The notes beneath the pieces were generated by a model. It worked only from the letters and a program-made list of their open reading frames with translations, made no database searches and had not been told where the DNA came from. Below are positions 15,612-23,749 of a stretch of DNA of 37,508 bases, piece after piece (position 1 is the stretch's first letter; every line of letters begins with the position of its first letter). The position numbers and the translations under genes are program-made. The DNA comes from Negativicutes bacterium (GTDB lineage Bacteria; Bacillota_C; Negativicutes; Sporomusales_B; JARLHX01), in assembly GCA_031292015.1 (NCBI GenBank), contig JARLHY010000162.1, forward strand, positions 1 to 37,508, read 5' to 3'.

Positions 15612-17651
15612 ATGAATTTTAATATGTCTAGCATCCGCGTACGTCTGCTGGTTGTCATCATAGCACTTATTGTCGTCTCACTGGGAGTGCTGGCGGGGCT
15701 GAGTCATTATTTCGCCAAACGGACCTTGACAGCCAGTGTCAATGAAACGGCGATGGCCATTGGTTCCGATTACGCAAATCAGGTTCAGGGGTTCGCCAAC
15801 GAAATGGTCACAATTATGCAGGATATAGCCAGTATTCCCCAGGTGCGCCACCCTGCTGACAAAAACGAGCTTATCGCCACAATGGACGAGGCGGTCAAAC
15901 GGACAGGCAAGTTCGATGTTCTCAGCGTGATTGCCCTGGACGGGTCGGCGCAGCGGTCGGATGGCGTGGCCACAAACCTCGGTGACCGGGACTATTTCAA
16001 AAAGGTGGTCAGCACCAAGAAACCGTATATCTCCGATCCGCTTGTATCCAGAGCGACAGGCAAGCTGGCCGTTCAGGTCGTTGTGCCGATATTCGACAAC
16101 GGGGTTTTGGTGGGAGTGCTGAACGCCTCGGTTTCCCTCGACCATCTGCAGGATATAGTTAAAAACATTAAGTTTAAAGCCAGCGGCTACGGAGCCGTCG
16201 CCGACGATTCAGGGGTTCTCATCGCCCACGGCCAGAAGCCCGAACTTATCGGCAAGATCAATCTTAAAGAAAAGAAGATAAAACCTGAACTAAACCTTGG
16301 GGCTGCCGAAATCGATGACGGGATGCTCAAGGCGTTCAAGGATGCCAGTGAAACCGGCAAACCGGTGCAGGCCACCTATTCCTTTTTGGGCAGCGCGCCG
16401 CTGATGAGCGTTTTTCAAGTCATCGAGCTGCCGGGTAATCAGCGCTGGGTGATGATTGTCACTGCTCCTCAGGCTGAGGCGACCAAGGAGGTGGACAGTC
16501 TCACCGTCATGTTGGCGGTGGCCACCGTGGCCTGTCTCATTCTCGCTACGTTGGTGGTGGTGGTATTCAGCGCCCGGTTTTCCAAACCGATAGCCAAGAT
16601 TCGGGACGAAGCCCTGACTTTGGCTGAGGGCGATCTGAGGGGACGGGAGATCGGGGTCCGGTCTGCCGACGAAATTGGCCAGCTTGCCGCGGCATTTGCC
16701 AAAATGGCCGGCAACCTGCGTGATCTTGTGGGCAAGGTCCAGGACAAGGCCGGGACGGTTGCCGAGTCCAGTCAGCTGCTGACCGCCAACGCTCATCAGT
16801 CGGCCAATGCATCCAATCAGGTGGCTGGGTCCATTATCCAGATCGCTCAGGGATCGGATAAGCAGGCAGAAGCGGTCAATAATGTCACTGTCGTCGCTGA
16901 AGGGATGACTGCAAGTATCGGGCAAATCGCGGCTACAAGCAAGCAGATAGCCCAAATCGCCGCAGACACCCTGCACCGGACCGAACAGGGCCGCGAGGCC
17001 ATCGATAAGGCCACCGAGCAGATAAAAATTATCGGTGAAGGGGCCGCAGGGGTCCAAAAAACCATCGATCAGCTGGGTCAAGGTTCGCAGGAGATCCGGG
17101 AGATTGTCGAGATGATTTCCTCGATCGCCGGTCAGACAAATCTGCTGGCGCTGAATGCCGCGATTGAAGCGGCCCGGGCTGGCGAAGCGGGTCGCGGTTT
17201 TGCCGTGGTAGCCGAAGAAGTCCGCAAGCTGGCGGAAGAATCGAACCAGGCGGCCCAGAAGATCGCCGGCCTTATCCAGCGGAATGAGAACGACATGAAT
17301 CAGGCGGTCTCTGTTACCAAGGCCAGTACCGAAGGGGTCAAGACAGGGATTGCGGTGGTGGAATCGGCGGGGGGGACTTTCCGGACAATCGCCGAGGCCG
17401 TAGAACGGCTTTCCACCCAGATAAGCGGTGTCACCGAAGCCATCGAGCAGATTTCCCGGGGCAGCACAGACCTTGTGGCGTCGGTGCAGTCTATCGACAG
17501 GATAAGCAGGGAAAACGCCGCCGAGGCGCAAAGCGTTTCGGCAGCAACAGAAGAACAGTCCGCATCGATGCAGGAGATCGCCGCTTCCAGTCAGGCTTTG
17601 TCCCGGACATCGGAGGAACTGCAGGAAGCTGTCGCCAACTTTAAAGTGTAA
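15612..17651 (+). CDS. Methyl-accepting chemotaxis protein with dCache-type sensor
   Basis: A 679-residue transmembrane receptor. TM1 is at about residues 9-30. An extracytoplasmic double-Cache domain covers about 40-285 ([46 protein letters not shown] are typical dCache motifs for small ligands). TM2 is about 293-318, then HAMP ([19 protein letters not shown]), then the MA signalling domain with the hairpin tip [20 protein letters not shown] and [20 protein letters not shown]. There is no C-terminal CheR/CheB tether pentapeptide. Start: ATG 15612 behind GGGGAGG. It relays ligand binding to CheA/CheW, which are not encoded here. It is monocistronic, with an 18-bp-stem terminator two bases after the stop codon. 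The ligand is unknown; amino acids are common for this sensor type. Confidence 0.95.
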   Translation: MNFNMSSIRVRLLVVIIALIVVSLGVLAGLSHYFAKRTLTASVNETAMAIGSDYANQVQGFANEMVTIMQDIASIPQVRHPADKNELIATMDEAVKRTGKFDVLSVIALDGSAQRSDGVATNLGDRDYFKKVVSTKKPYISDPLVSRATGKLAVQVVVPIFDNGVLVGVLNASVSLDHLQDIVKNIKFKASGYGAVADDSGVLIAHGQKPELIGKINLKEKKIKPELNLGAAEIDDGMLKAFKDASETGKPVQATYSFLGSAPLMSVFQVIELPGNQRWVMIVTAPQAEATKEVDSLTVMLAVATVACLILATLVVVVFSARFSKPIAKIRDEALTLAEGDLRGREIGVRSADEIGQLAAAFAKMAGNLRDLVGKVQDKAGTVAESSQLLTANAHQSANASNQVAGSIIQIAQGSDKQAEAVNNVTVVAEGMTASIGQIAATSKQIAQIAADTLHRTEQGREAIDKATEQIKIIGEGAAGVQKTIDQLGQGSQEIREIVEMISSIAGQTNLLALNAAIEAARAGEAGRGFAVVAEEVRKLAEESNQAAQKIAGLIQRNENDMNQAVSVTKASTEGVKTGIAVVESAGGTFRTIAEAVERLSTQISGVTEAIEQISRGSTDLVASVQSIDRISRENAAEAQSVSAATEEQSASMQEIAASSQALSRTSEELQEAVANFKV

Positions 17652-17652
17652 A

Positions 17653-17691
17653 CAAGCTAAGAACCCCGCCGGAGGCGGGGTTCTTAGCTTG
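17653..17691. terminator. Hairpin terminator after the chemotaxis receptor, left flank of repeat copy 2
   Basis: A perfect 18-bp stem (CAAGCTAAGAACCCCGCC and its complement) around the triloop GGA. It has no strong T tract on the plus strand. A near copy of its core (GAACCCCGCC-GGT-GGCGGGGTTC) lies on the other side of the repeat at 17804-17826. Confidence 0.85.
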
Positions 17692-17708
17692 TGGAGAAAC
17701 CAATTTTT

Positions 17709-17803
17709 CAGGCCGTTCAGAAATCCCCAGATGCGCGACGGCGCTTAGAAATGCGGCCTGCCCTTTACGGGTGCAAAGCAGATGGGGGTTTATCAACGGC
17801 CTG
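17709..17803. repeat. Intergenic mosaic repeat, copy 2 (complete)
   Basis: The left end is 17709-17734 (CAGGCCGTTCAGAAATCCCC then AGATGC). The right end, 17778-17803, is its inverted counterpart, matching 21 of 26 bases when complemented. The interior carries CGACGGCG and TGCGGCCTGCCCTTTACGGG, the latter shared with copy 1. The 25 bases before the left end (from 17684) are also conserved with copy 3. It lies between convergent genes and has no ORF. Confidence 0.88.
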
Positions 17804-17830
17804 GAACCCCGCCGGTGGCGGGGTTCTTTC
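17804..17830 (-). terminator. Hairpin terminator of the opp operon, right flank of repeat copy 2
   Basis: A 10-bp stem GAACCCCGCC / GGCGGGGTTC with a GGT loop. It lies within a few bases of the oppF stop codon on the minus strand, and also faces plus-strand transcription with TTCTTTC after it. Confidence 0.75.
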
Positions 17831-18807
17831 TACTTATTCACAAGATGGCAGGCGACATAATGGTTGTCGTGGCCTATGAATAGCGGGTTTTCGACCGAGC
17901 ATCTGTCGAAGGCGTAGCGGCAGCGGGTGTGGAATTTGCAGCCGCCGGGCGGGCTCAGGGGGCTGGGGACGTCGCCTTCAAGGATGATACGCTGGCGCGA
18001 GGTTTCCACCGCCGGGTCGGGGATGGGAATCGCCGACAGCAGCGCCTGGGTATAAGGATGCTGGGGATTGGCGTACAGTTCGGCGCAAGGCGCCAGTTCC
18101 ACCAGCGACCCGAGATACATTACCGCCACCCGGTGGCTGATGTGTTTGATCATCGACAGGTCGTGGGCGATAAACAGATAGGTCAGGCCAAAGTCTTGCT
18201 GCAGCTGTTGCAGCAGGTTGACCACCTGGGCCTGAATGGAGACATCCAGAGCCGATATCGGTTCGTCGCAGACAATGAATTCGGGGTCTACCGCCAGAGC
18301 CCGGGCGATGCCGACCCGCTGGCGCTGTCCGCCGCTGAATTCGTGGGGAAAACGGCCGGCGTGCTCGGGGTTGAGGCCGACTTGGGCGAGCAGACGGTAG
18401 ATTCTGTCCTGTCGCTCGCTGCCGCCGGCCAGGCGGTGAATGTCCAGCGGTTCGCCGACAATGTCCCCCACTGTCATCCGGGGATTGAGGGAGGCGTAAG
18501 GATCCTGAAAGATCATCTGGATTTTTCGGCGGTACTGCCCGGCGAAGGGGCCATCCAGAGCCTCATGGACGTTTTGGCCGCGAAACAGCACTTGTCCCGC
18601 CGTGGGAGCGTATAGTCCCACCAGCGTGCGGCCGACGGTGGATTTTCCGCAGCCGGTTTCTCCGACCAGTCCAAGGGTTTCGCCCGACTGGACAGTGAAG
18701 CTGACGTCTTCCACCGCTTTCAGAATATCCAGCGGAGCGCCAAGGAGCTTCCGGCGGGTGACGAAGTATTTGCTCAGATGTTCGACGCTGATCAAGGGTT
18801 CGCTCAT
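17830..18807 (-). CDS. oppF: Oligopeptide/dipeptide ABC transporter ATP-binding protein OppF
   Basis: A 325-residue cytoplasmic ATPase. Seen: Walker A GETGCGKST at about 45-53, Q-loop MIFQDPYASLNPRMTVGDIV, ABC signature FSGGQRQRVGIARAL, Walker B FIVCDEPISALDVS, H-loop FIAHDLSMIKHIS, and the C-terminal oligopeptide-family extension with four Cys-type CKFHTRCRYAFDRCSVENP (an iron-sulfur-like Cys motif of OppD/F). It is last in the minus-strand operon and overlaps oppD by four bases (ATGA). It pairs with OppD as the ATPase heterodimer for the OppBC channel. Nickel or dipeptide systems share this architecture, so the substrate is not settled. Confidence 0.93.
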   Translation of the reverse strand: MSEPLISVEHLSKYFVTRRKLLGAPLDILKAVEDVSFTVQSGETLGLVGETGCGKSTVGRTLVGLYAPTAGQVLFRGQNVHEALDGPFAGQYRRKIQMIFQDPYASLNPRMTVGDIVGEPLDIHRLAGGSERQDRIYRLLAQVGLNPEHAGRFPHEFSGGQRQRVGIARALAVDPEFIVCDEPISALDVSIQAQVVNLLQQLQQDFGLTYLFIAHDLSMIKHISHRVAVMYLGSLVELAPCAELYANPQHPYTQALLSAIPIPDPAVETSRQRIILEGDVPSPLSPPGGCKFHTRCRYAFDRCSVENPLFIGHDNHYVACHLVNK

Positions 18808-19820
18808 ACCGGATCACCTTCCTTGCGGCTGCGGCTCGGCAGGGAGTGGGGGCAAGCCTCGTGCTCCAGCCAGCAGCGGCTGAGGTGCCCGGCGGACGGG
18901 GCGAACAACGGCGGGGCCTGTTCGCATAGTTTCATGGCATAGCGGCAGCGCGGCCGGAAGGCGCACCCGGTCGGCGGTGACAGCAGATCAGGCGGCTGGC
19001 CCTCGATGGAGTCCAGATGGGTCCGGGCCGCGTCGAGGCGTGGCACCGAATCCAGCAGGCCGAGGGTATAGGGGTGGCGCGGGCCGCTGAAAAGTTCGGA
19101 AACCTTGGCGGTTTCGACGATTTGGCCGGCGTACATAACCACAACTCTGCTGCACAGTCCGGCGATTACCCCGAGGTCGTGGGAAATCAGGATAATCGAG
19201 GTATCCAGTTCGCGGTTGAGCTTTTGCATCAGTTCGATGATCTGGGCCTGGACGGTGACATCCAGGGCGGTGGTGGGCTCGTCGGCGATAAGGATTTGCG
19301 GATCCAGCGCCAGGGCCATGGCGATCATCACCCGCTGGCGCATACCGCCGCTGAGCTGGTGGGGATATTGTCTCATCCTGGTTTCCGGGGCAGGGATTCC
19401 CACCAGTTTGAGCATCTGGAGAGCCCGTTCGGCCGCGGCGCTCTTCGAGAGTTTTTGGTGGGTCAAAAAGCACTCGGTCAGCTGGGAGCCGATGGTAATC
19501 ACCGGGTTAAGGGAGGTCATCGGATCTTGAAAGATCATACTGATGGCGTTGCCACGGATGCGCCGCAACTGGGTTTCGTCCATTTTGGTGATATCACTGC
19601 CGCTGAAGAGGATCCGGCCGCCGGCGATTTCGCCTGGCGGGGAAGGGATTAGGCCCATGACGGCGTTGGCGGTGACGCTTTTACCGCAGCCTGATTCGCC
19701 GACGATGCCGAGGATCTCGCCTTTGTCCAGGTGGAAGCTGACATCCTTGACGGCCTGGACGGTGCCGGCGTAGGTATGAAATAAAACGGTGAGATTTTCT
19801 ACAGATAATACCGGTTCCAT
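18804..19820 (-). CDS. oppD: Oligopeptide/dipeptide ABC transporter ATP-binding protein OppD
   Basis: A 338-residue ATPase, the partner of OppF. Seen: Walker A GESGCGKSVT, Q-loop MIFQDPMTSLNPVITIGSQL, signature LSGGMRQRVMIAMAL, Walker B LIADEPTTALDVT, H-loop ISHDLGVIAGL, and the oligopeptide C-terminal motif LLSPPTGCAFRPRCRYAMKLC. The start is ATG 19820 behind AGGAGG; the in-frame GTG at 19832 overlaps that ribosome site and is unlikely. It follows oppC after a 15-bp gap and overlaps oppF by four bases. Confidence 0.93.
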   Translation of the reverse strand: MEPVLSVENLTVLFHTYAGTVQAVKDVSFHLDKGEILGIVGESGCGKSVTANAVMGLIPSPPGEIAGGRILFSGSDITKMDETQLRRIRGNAISMIFQDPMTSLNPVITIGSQLTECFLTHQKLSKSAAAERALQMLKLVGIPAPETRMRQYPHQLSGGMRQRVMIAMALALDPQILIADEPTTALDVTVQAQIIELMQKLNRELDTSIILISHDLGVIAGLCSRVVVMYAGQIVETAKVSELFSGPRHPYTLGLLDSVPRLDAARTHLDSIEGQPPDLLSPPTGCAFRPRCRYAMKLCEQAPPLFAPSAGHLSRCWLEHEACPHSLPSRSRKEGDPV

Positions 19821-19835
19821 GTTGTATTCCACCTC

Positions 19836-20747
19836 CTATTTGCGCATCCGCGGGTCGAGGGCGTCGCGCAGCCCGTCGCCAAGGAAATTGAAGGACAGCA
19901 TCGTGAAGCTGATGGCCAGGGCCGGAAAGAGCAACTGATAGGGATAGGACCGGAGGCCGGCAACGCTTTCCGACGCCAGCACGCCCCAACTGGCCATCGG
20001 GGCCGAAACCCCAAGACCGATGAAGCTGAGGAAGGCCTCGGTGAAGATGGCTTCCGGTATGGACAAGGTGAGGGTGACAATGATCGGCCCCATGGCGTTG
20101 GGGACAAGGTGCCGCAGAATGATCCGACCAGAGCCGGCGCCGATAAGCCGTGCCGCCAGGATGTATTCCTGTTCCCGCAGGGAAAGAACCTGGCCCCTGA
20201 CAATCTGGGCCATCCGCAGCCAGTACACAAGGCCGAGGGCAATGAAGATATTGGTCAGTCCCGGCTTGAGCACGACCATGAGCAAAATAACGTACAGTAG
20301 CAGCGGGATGCCATACAGGATATCGACAATGCGCATCATCACCGCGCCGGTCCGTCCGCCGAAATAACCGGCAGCGCCGCCGTAGATGACGCCGATGGAG
20401 AGGTTAATCAGGCTGGCGACGACACCGATGGACAGGGAGATCCGCGCGCCGTAGAGTATCCGGGTAAATAGATCCCGGCCGAGGTTGTCGGTGCCGAACC
20501 AGTGCGCCGCGGAAGGCGGCAGGTTGGCGTCGGCCAGCACCTGATCGGAGTAGGAATAAGGGGAAAACAGCGGGCCGATGAGGGCCAGCAGGGCGATCAG
20601 GCTGATGACCACAAGCCCGGCCATGGCCAGTTTGTTTTGTTTGAGCCGCCGCCAGGCGTCCTGCCAGTAGGTTGTGGCCGGGCGGTCCATGGTCTGGGCG
20701 GCAAGGAGGGAGGGGGCGACGCGTTCGAAATCAAGGGAGGTTGCCAT
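19836..20747 (-). CDS. oppC: Oligopeptide ABC transporter permease OppC
   Basis: A 303-residue inner-membrane permease. The N-terminal cytoplasmic arm ends in AWRRLKQNKLAMAGLVVI before TM1, as in the OppC_N domain. Then come HWFGTDNLGRDLFTRILYGA and the BPD_transp_1 coupling (EAA) loop EYILAARLIGAGSGRIILRH, with LVPNAMGPIIV. Six membrane segments are predicted. ATG 20747 shares a base with the oppB stop (TGATG), so the two are translationally coupled. Confidence 0.93.
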   Translation of the reverse strand: MATSLDFERVAPSLLAAQTMDRPATTYWQDAWRRLKQNKLAMAGLVVISLIALLALIGPLFSPYSYSDQVLADANLPPSAAHWFGTDNLGRDLFTRILYGARISLSIGVVASLINLSIGVIYGGAAGYFGGRTGAVMMRIVDILYGIPLLLYVILLMVVLKPGLTNIFIALGLVYWLRMAQIVRGQVLSLREQEYILAARLIGAGSGRIILRHLVPNAMGPIIVTLTLSIPEAIFTEAFLSFIGLGVSAPMASWGVLASESVAGLRSYPYQLLFPALAISFTMLSFNFLGDGLRDALDPRMRK

Positions 20748-21679
20748 CACTCTTTCCCCTTTCCGCTGAGGTTGATTCGCGGGTCCAGCCAGGCGTAGGC
20801 GATGTCCACAAGAAAGTTCAGAAAAACCAGCATGGCGCTATAGAATACGGTAACCCCCAGGATGACGGTGTAATCGCGGTTGTAGATGCTGGTGACGAAG
20901 TGACGCCCCAGGCCGGGTATGGCGAAGATGGTTTCAATAACGAAGCTGCCGGTGAAAATAGCTGCAATCAGCGGGCCGAGATAGGTCACCACAGGCATCA
21001 TGGCGTTTTTCAAAGCATGACGGTAGATGACCGCGTAGCCGGGCAGGCCTTTGGCCCGGGCTGTGCGGATGTAATCCTGGCTCATTACTTCCAGCATGCT
21101 GGAGCGCATCAGGCGGGCGACAAAAGCGGTGGGGAAAGCAGCCAGGGCCAGCGCCGGCAGAACGGCGTATTCCGGTCCGCCCCACATGGCGGCGGGAAAC
21201 AGTTCGAGTTTCAGGGCGAAAACATAGATAAACAGCGTGGCCAGGATGAAGTTGGGTACCGAAATGCCGATGGTGGCGCCGAACATCGCCAGATAGTCCG
21301 GCCAGCGGTTTTGCCTGAGGGCGGCGATGATGCCTGCCGGTATCCCCAAGATGATGGCGATCGCCACCGCCATGGTGCCGAGTTCGGCTGAGACCGGAAA
21401 GCTTTCGGCGATAATGTCGTTGACGGTGCGCGACTCGTATTTGAAAGACGGGCCGAAGTCGCCTCTGACGACGTTGCCTAGGTAGTCGGTGTACTGTTTC
21501 CAGAGGGGGTCATTCAGGTGATAACGTTCATTGATGTTCTTCAGTACCGATTCCGGCAGATTCTTTTCTGAAGTGAAAGGGCCGCCGGGGACGGCGTGCA
21601 TCAGCACGAAGGTGGCGGTGGTGATAACCAGCAGCACCACCAGCATCGACAGAAACCGGTTAAGGGTGTAGCGCAGCAA
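20747..21679 (-). CDS. oppB: Oligopeptide ABC transporter permease OppB
   Basis: A 310-residue permease of the OppB/DppB type. Seen: N-terminal LRYTLNRFLSMLVVLLVITT and MHAVPGGPF, six hydrophobic segments, the EAA loop DYIRTARAKGLPGYAVIYRH followed by ALKNAMMPVVTYLG, and C-terminal DIAYAWLDPRINL typical of DppB/OppB. The start is TTG 21679 with GGGAGG about ten bases upstream. It forms the channel with OppC. It is separated from oppA by a 195-bp gap with a hairpin, a common way to lower permease expression relative to the binding protein. Confidence 0.93.
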   Translation of the reverse strand: MLRYTLNRFLSMLVVLLVITTATFVLMHAVPGGPFTSEKNLPESVLKNINERYHLNDPLWKQYTDYLGNVVRGDFGPSFKYESRTVNDIIAESFPVSAELGTMAVAIAIILGIPAGIIAALRQNRWPDYLAMFGATIGISVPNFILATLFIYVFALKLELFPAAMWGGPEYAVLPALALAAFPTAFVARLMRSSMLEVMSQDYIRTARAKGLPGYAVIYRHALKNAMMPVVTYLGPLIAAIFTGSFVIETIFAIPGLGRHFVTSIYNRDYTVILGVTVFYSAMLVFLNFLVDIAYAWLDPRINLSGKGKE

Positions 21680-21785
21680 GGCAGTATTCCTCCCAACCCA
21701 TTCGTTGACAAAAGACTTTGTTCTATTATATCAAAAATTATGTTGAGTACCAAATCGCCGGAGGATGACAGCTCCGGTAATGGAG

Positions 21786-21817
21786 GAAGCCAGCGCCCCT
21801 TTCGAGGTGCTGGCTTC
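21786..21817 (-). terminator. Intercistronic hairpin between oppA and oppB
   Basis: A 9-bp stem GAAGCCAGC / GCTGGCTTC with a 14-base loop, followed on the minus strand by a second short stem CCGGAG / CTCCGG (21761-21778). There is no T tract, so it is more likely a stabilising or attenuating hairpin that favours oppA mRNA than a full terminator. Confidence 0.6.
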
Positions 21818-21874
21818 AATGCCGTTCCGGCGCCGGTTTCAGTCGGGGAAATTCGGTATAGAGACTGGGGTGTA

Positions 21875-23452
21875 CTACTCAAGATAGGCTTCTTTGAAAT
21901 AGAAATGGCCGAGGACCGAGCGGGTGTAGCCTTTTACGCTGGGTCTGGCGAGGACGGCGTTGGTGTAGAAATAGACGGGAAGGATTACGGCGTCATCCAT
22001 CAGGAGCTTCTCGGCGTCGTGCATGGCCTGCATCCGGGCCGCCTGATCGCTATTGGTTTTGGCCAGCCGCACCAGCCGGTCGTAGGCCGGATTTTTGTAC
22101 TGGGCGTCATTGTTGCCGCCGTCGGAGACAAATAGGTCAATGAAGGTCATTGGATCGGCATAATCGCCTGTCCAGCCATGGCGGGCGATCTGGTAGTCGC
22201 CCTTGCTGCGGGTATTGAGGAAGACTTTCCACTCCTGGTTGGTGAGAGTGACCGCTACGCCCAGATTCTTTTTCCACATCTCCTGGACGGCTTCAGCGAT
22301 GGCCTTGTGGCCTTCGCTGGTGTTGTAGATCAGCGTGATCGGCGGCAGACCCGCGCCGCCGGGATAACCGGCCTCAGCCAGCAGCTTTTTTGCTGTTGCG
22401 ATGTCGTTGTCTTTGAAGAAGTCGCCGCCAGTTGCGCGAAAATCGCCGCCGGACTTGGCGTCAGGGAGGCCGTAGGGAACCCAGGCCAGGGCGACTTTCT
22501 GCTCGGCCTTGGCGACATTTTTGATGATGGCCTCGCGGTCGATGGCCAGGATAAGAGCCTGGCGCACTTTGACATTGTCCAGCGGGGGCTTGGTGACGTT
22601 GAAACAGTAAAAATAGGTGGCCAGCAGGGGATATATTTTTAGTTTTCCTTCCTTCAGCAAACGGGGAATTTCGGCTGTTGGCGGATTGCCGCCCATATCG
22701 ATCTGATTGTTTTCAAACATCGTCAGCTCGGTGTTGGCGTTGTCGGTGAGAAAAAATTCCAACTTGGCCATCTTTACTTTGGCGGCGTCCCAGTAAAATT
22801 CGTTTTTGGCAAACTCGATTTTGCTGTTGTGGACCCAACTGACGATTTTGAAGGGGCCGTTGCCGATGAGGGTTTTGGGGTCGGCGGCCCATTTGTCATT
22901 GGCTTGGGCAGTGGCTTTATGTACCGGATAGTAGGTCTGGAACGCGGTCAGCGCCAGAAAATAGGCTGTCGGTTCTTCCAGGGTCACTTCCAGGGTCTGC
23001 GCGTTTACTGCTCTGACCCCGACGGCTGCGGCGCCCGCTTGCCCTTTGTTGTAAGCTTCGCCATTTTTCAGATAAAAAAGCTGGTAGGCGTATTTGCTGC
23101 CAAGCTCGGGACTGAGCGCCGTTTTCCAGGCGTACTCGAAATCCTCGGCTGTTACCGGATCGCCGTTGGACCATTTGGCGTCAGACCGGAGGAAAAAGGT
23201 GTAACGGAGGCCGTCGGACGAAATTTCCCACCGCTCAGCTGCTGCCGGAACAGGCTGGTCTTTGTCGTTGACAGTGGTCAGGCCTTCGAAGATCTGGGCT
23301 TCGACATTGGCTTCAGGGCTGCCGGTAGATTTGCGCGGATCGAGGGTTTCCGGTTCAGTGCCCACCGAGTAGCGCAGATGTTTGACCGCGGGTTTGCCGC
23401 CGCAGCCGGCCAGGCTTACGGTCGCGATTACCACGATCAGCAAGGCGATCAA
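21875..23452 (-). CDS. oppA: Oligopeptide-binding lipoprotein OppA (SBP family 5)
   Basis: About 525 residues, the extracytoplasmic receptor of the Opp system. Seen: a hydrophobic signal with lipobox SLAGCGG, LRYSVGTEPETLDPRKSTGS, the family signature AERWEISSDGLRYTFFLRSD followed by AKWSNGDPVTAEDFEYAWK, and DPKTLIGNGPFKIVSW. The start is unclear. TTG 23452 is 22 bases from the only ribosome site (GGAGGGAGG, 23475-23483) and gives a signal peptide without basic residues. An in-frame non-standard start (ATT 23470 or ACG 23467) would add TRYKP and a proper basic N-region. It is first in the operon oppABCDF and likely the most abundant product. Confidence 0.93.
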   Translation of the reverse strand: MIALLIVVIATVSLAGCGGKPAVKHLRYSVGTEPETLDPRKSTGSPEANVEAQIFEGLTTVNDKDQPVPAAAERWEISSDGLRYTFFLRSDAKWSNGDPVTAEDFEYAWKTALSPELGSKYAYQLFYLKNGEAYNKGQAGAAAVGVRAVNAQTLEVTLEEPTAYFLALTAFQTYYPVHKATAQANDKWAADPKTLIGNGPFKIVSWVHNSKIEFAKNEFYWDAAKVKMAKLEFFLTDNANTELTMFENNQIDMGGNPPTAEIPRLLKEGKLKIYPLLATYFYCFNVTKPPLDNVKVRQALILAIDREAIIKNVAKAEQKVALAWVPYGLPDAKSGGDFRATGGDFFKDNDIATAKKLLAEAGYPGGAGLPPITLIYNTSEGHKAIAEAVQEMWKKNLGVAVTLTNQEWKVFLNTRSKGDYQIARHGWTGDYADPMTFIDLFVSDGGNNDAQYKNPAYDRLVRLAKTNSDQAARMQAMHDAEKLLMDDAVILPVYFYTNAVLARPSVKGYTRSVLGHFYFKEAYLE

Positions 23453-23537
23453 CGGTTTGTAGCGCGTAATAATTCCTCCCTCCGGGCGTTTTCCGGTATT
23501 ATTCTATTAATTTGACCGTTTCCCTCCTTATTATGAC

Positions 23538-23564
23538 GAAATCTCCCCGGAACGGGGAGATTTC
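23538..23564. terminator. Hairpin, left flank of repeat copy 3
   Basis: A perfect 12-bp stem (GAAATCTCCCCG / CGGGGAGATTTC) with a GAA loop. It is located upstream of the minus-strand oppA and downstream of no plus-strand gene, so it does not sit where a terminator would be needed. It is better explained as part of the repeat structure. Confidence 0.65.
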
Positions 23565-23589
23565 TAAACTTGTTAAGAGACCGATTACT

Positions 23590-23714
23590 CAGGCCGTTCA
23601 GAAATCCCCAGATGCACGACGGCCCCACTGACCCAGCAGCGACGCGTACTGGGAAGTACGCTAGCAATGGGTCAGTGGGGCCAACAAAGCAGATGGGGGT
23701 TTATCAACGGCCTG
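23590..23714. repeat. Intergenic mosaic repeat, copy 3 with an extra stem-loop module
   Basis: Ends at 23590-23615 and 23689-23714 match those of copy 2 almost base for base. The interior differs: it holds a perfect 15-bp inverted repeat (GGCCCCACTGACCCA / TGGGTCAGTGGGGCC, 23621-23635 and 23668-23682) that itself encloses GCGTACT / AGTACGC. The preceding linker (CTAAACTTGTTAAGAGACC) is homologous to that of copy 2. No ORF is visible. It occupies the gap between the diguanylate cyclase 3' end and oppA. Confidence 0.88.
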
Positions 23715-23715
23715 C

Positions 23716-23742
23716 GAAATCTCCCTGGAACGGGGAGCTTTC
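23716..23742 (-). terminator. Hairpin after the diguanylate cyclase gene, right flank of repeat copy 3
   Basis: GAAATCTCCCTG-GAA-CGGGGAGCTTTC is a slightly degenerate copy of the hairpin at 23538-23564, in the same orientation, on the other side of the repeat. It lies eight bases beyond the minus-strand stop codon and may terminate that gene. Confidence 0.65.
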
Positions 23743-23749
23743 TAAACTT

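Noticed and set aside
16290..17531. Long minus-strand open frame (413 codons) opposite the chemotaxis receptor gene
   Set aside because: It is a shadow of the GC-rich receptor coding sequence. Its translation shows no domain logic, and no ribosome site or promoter serves it.
17653..17830. CRISPR-like array at the repeated hairpins
   Set aside because: There are only two hairpin copies, separated by a different conserved element, without regular spacers or cas genes.
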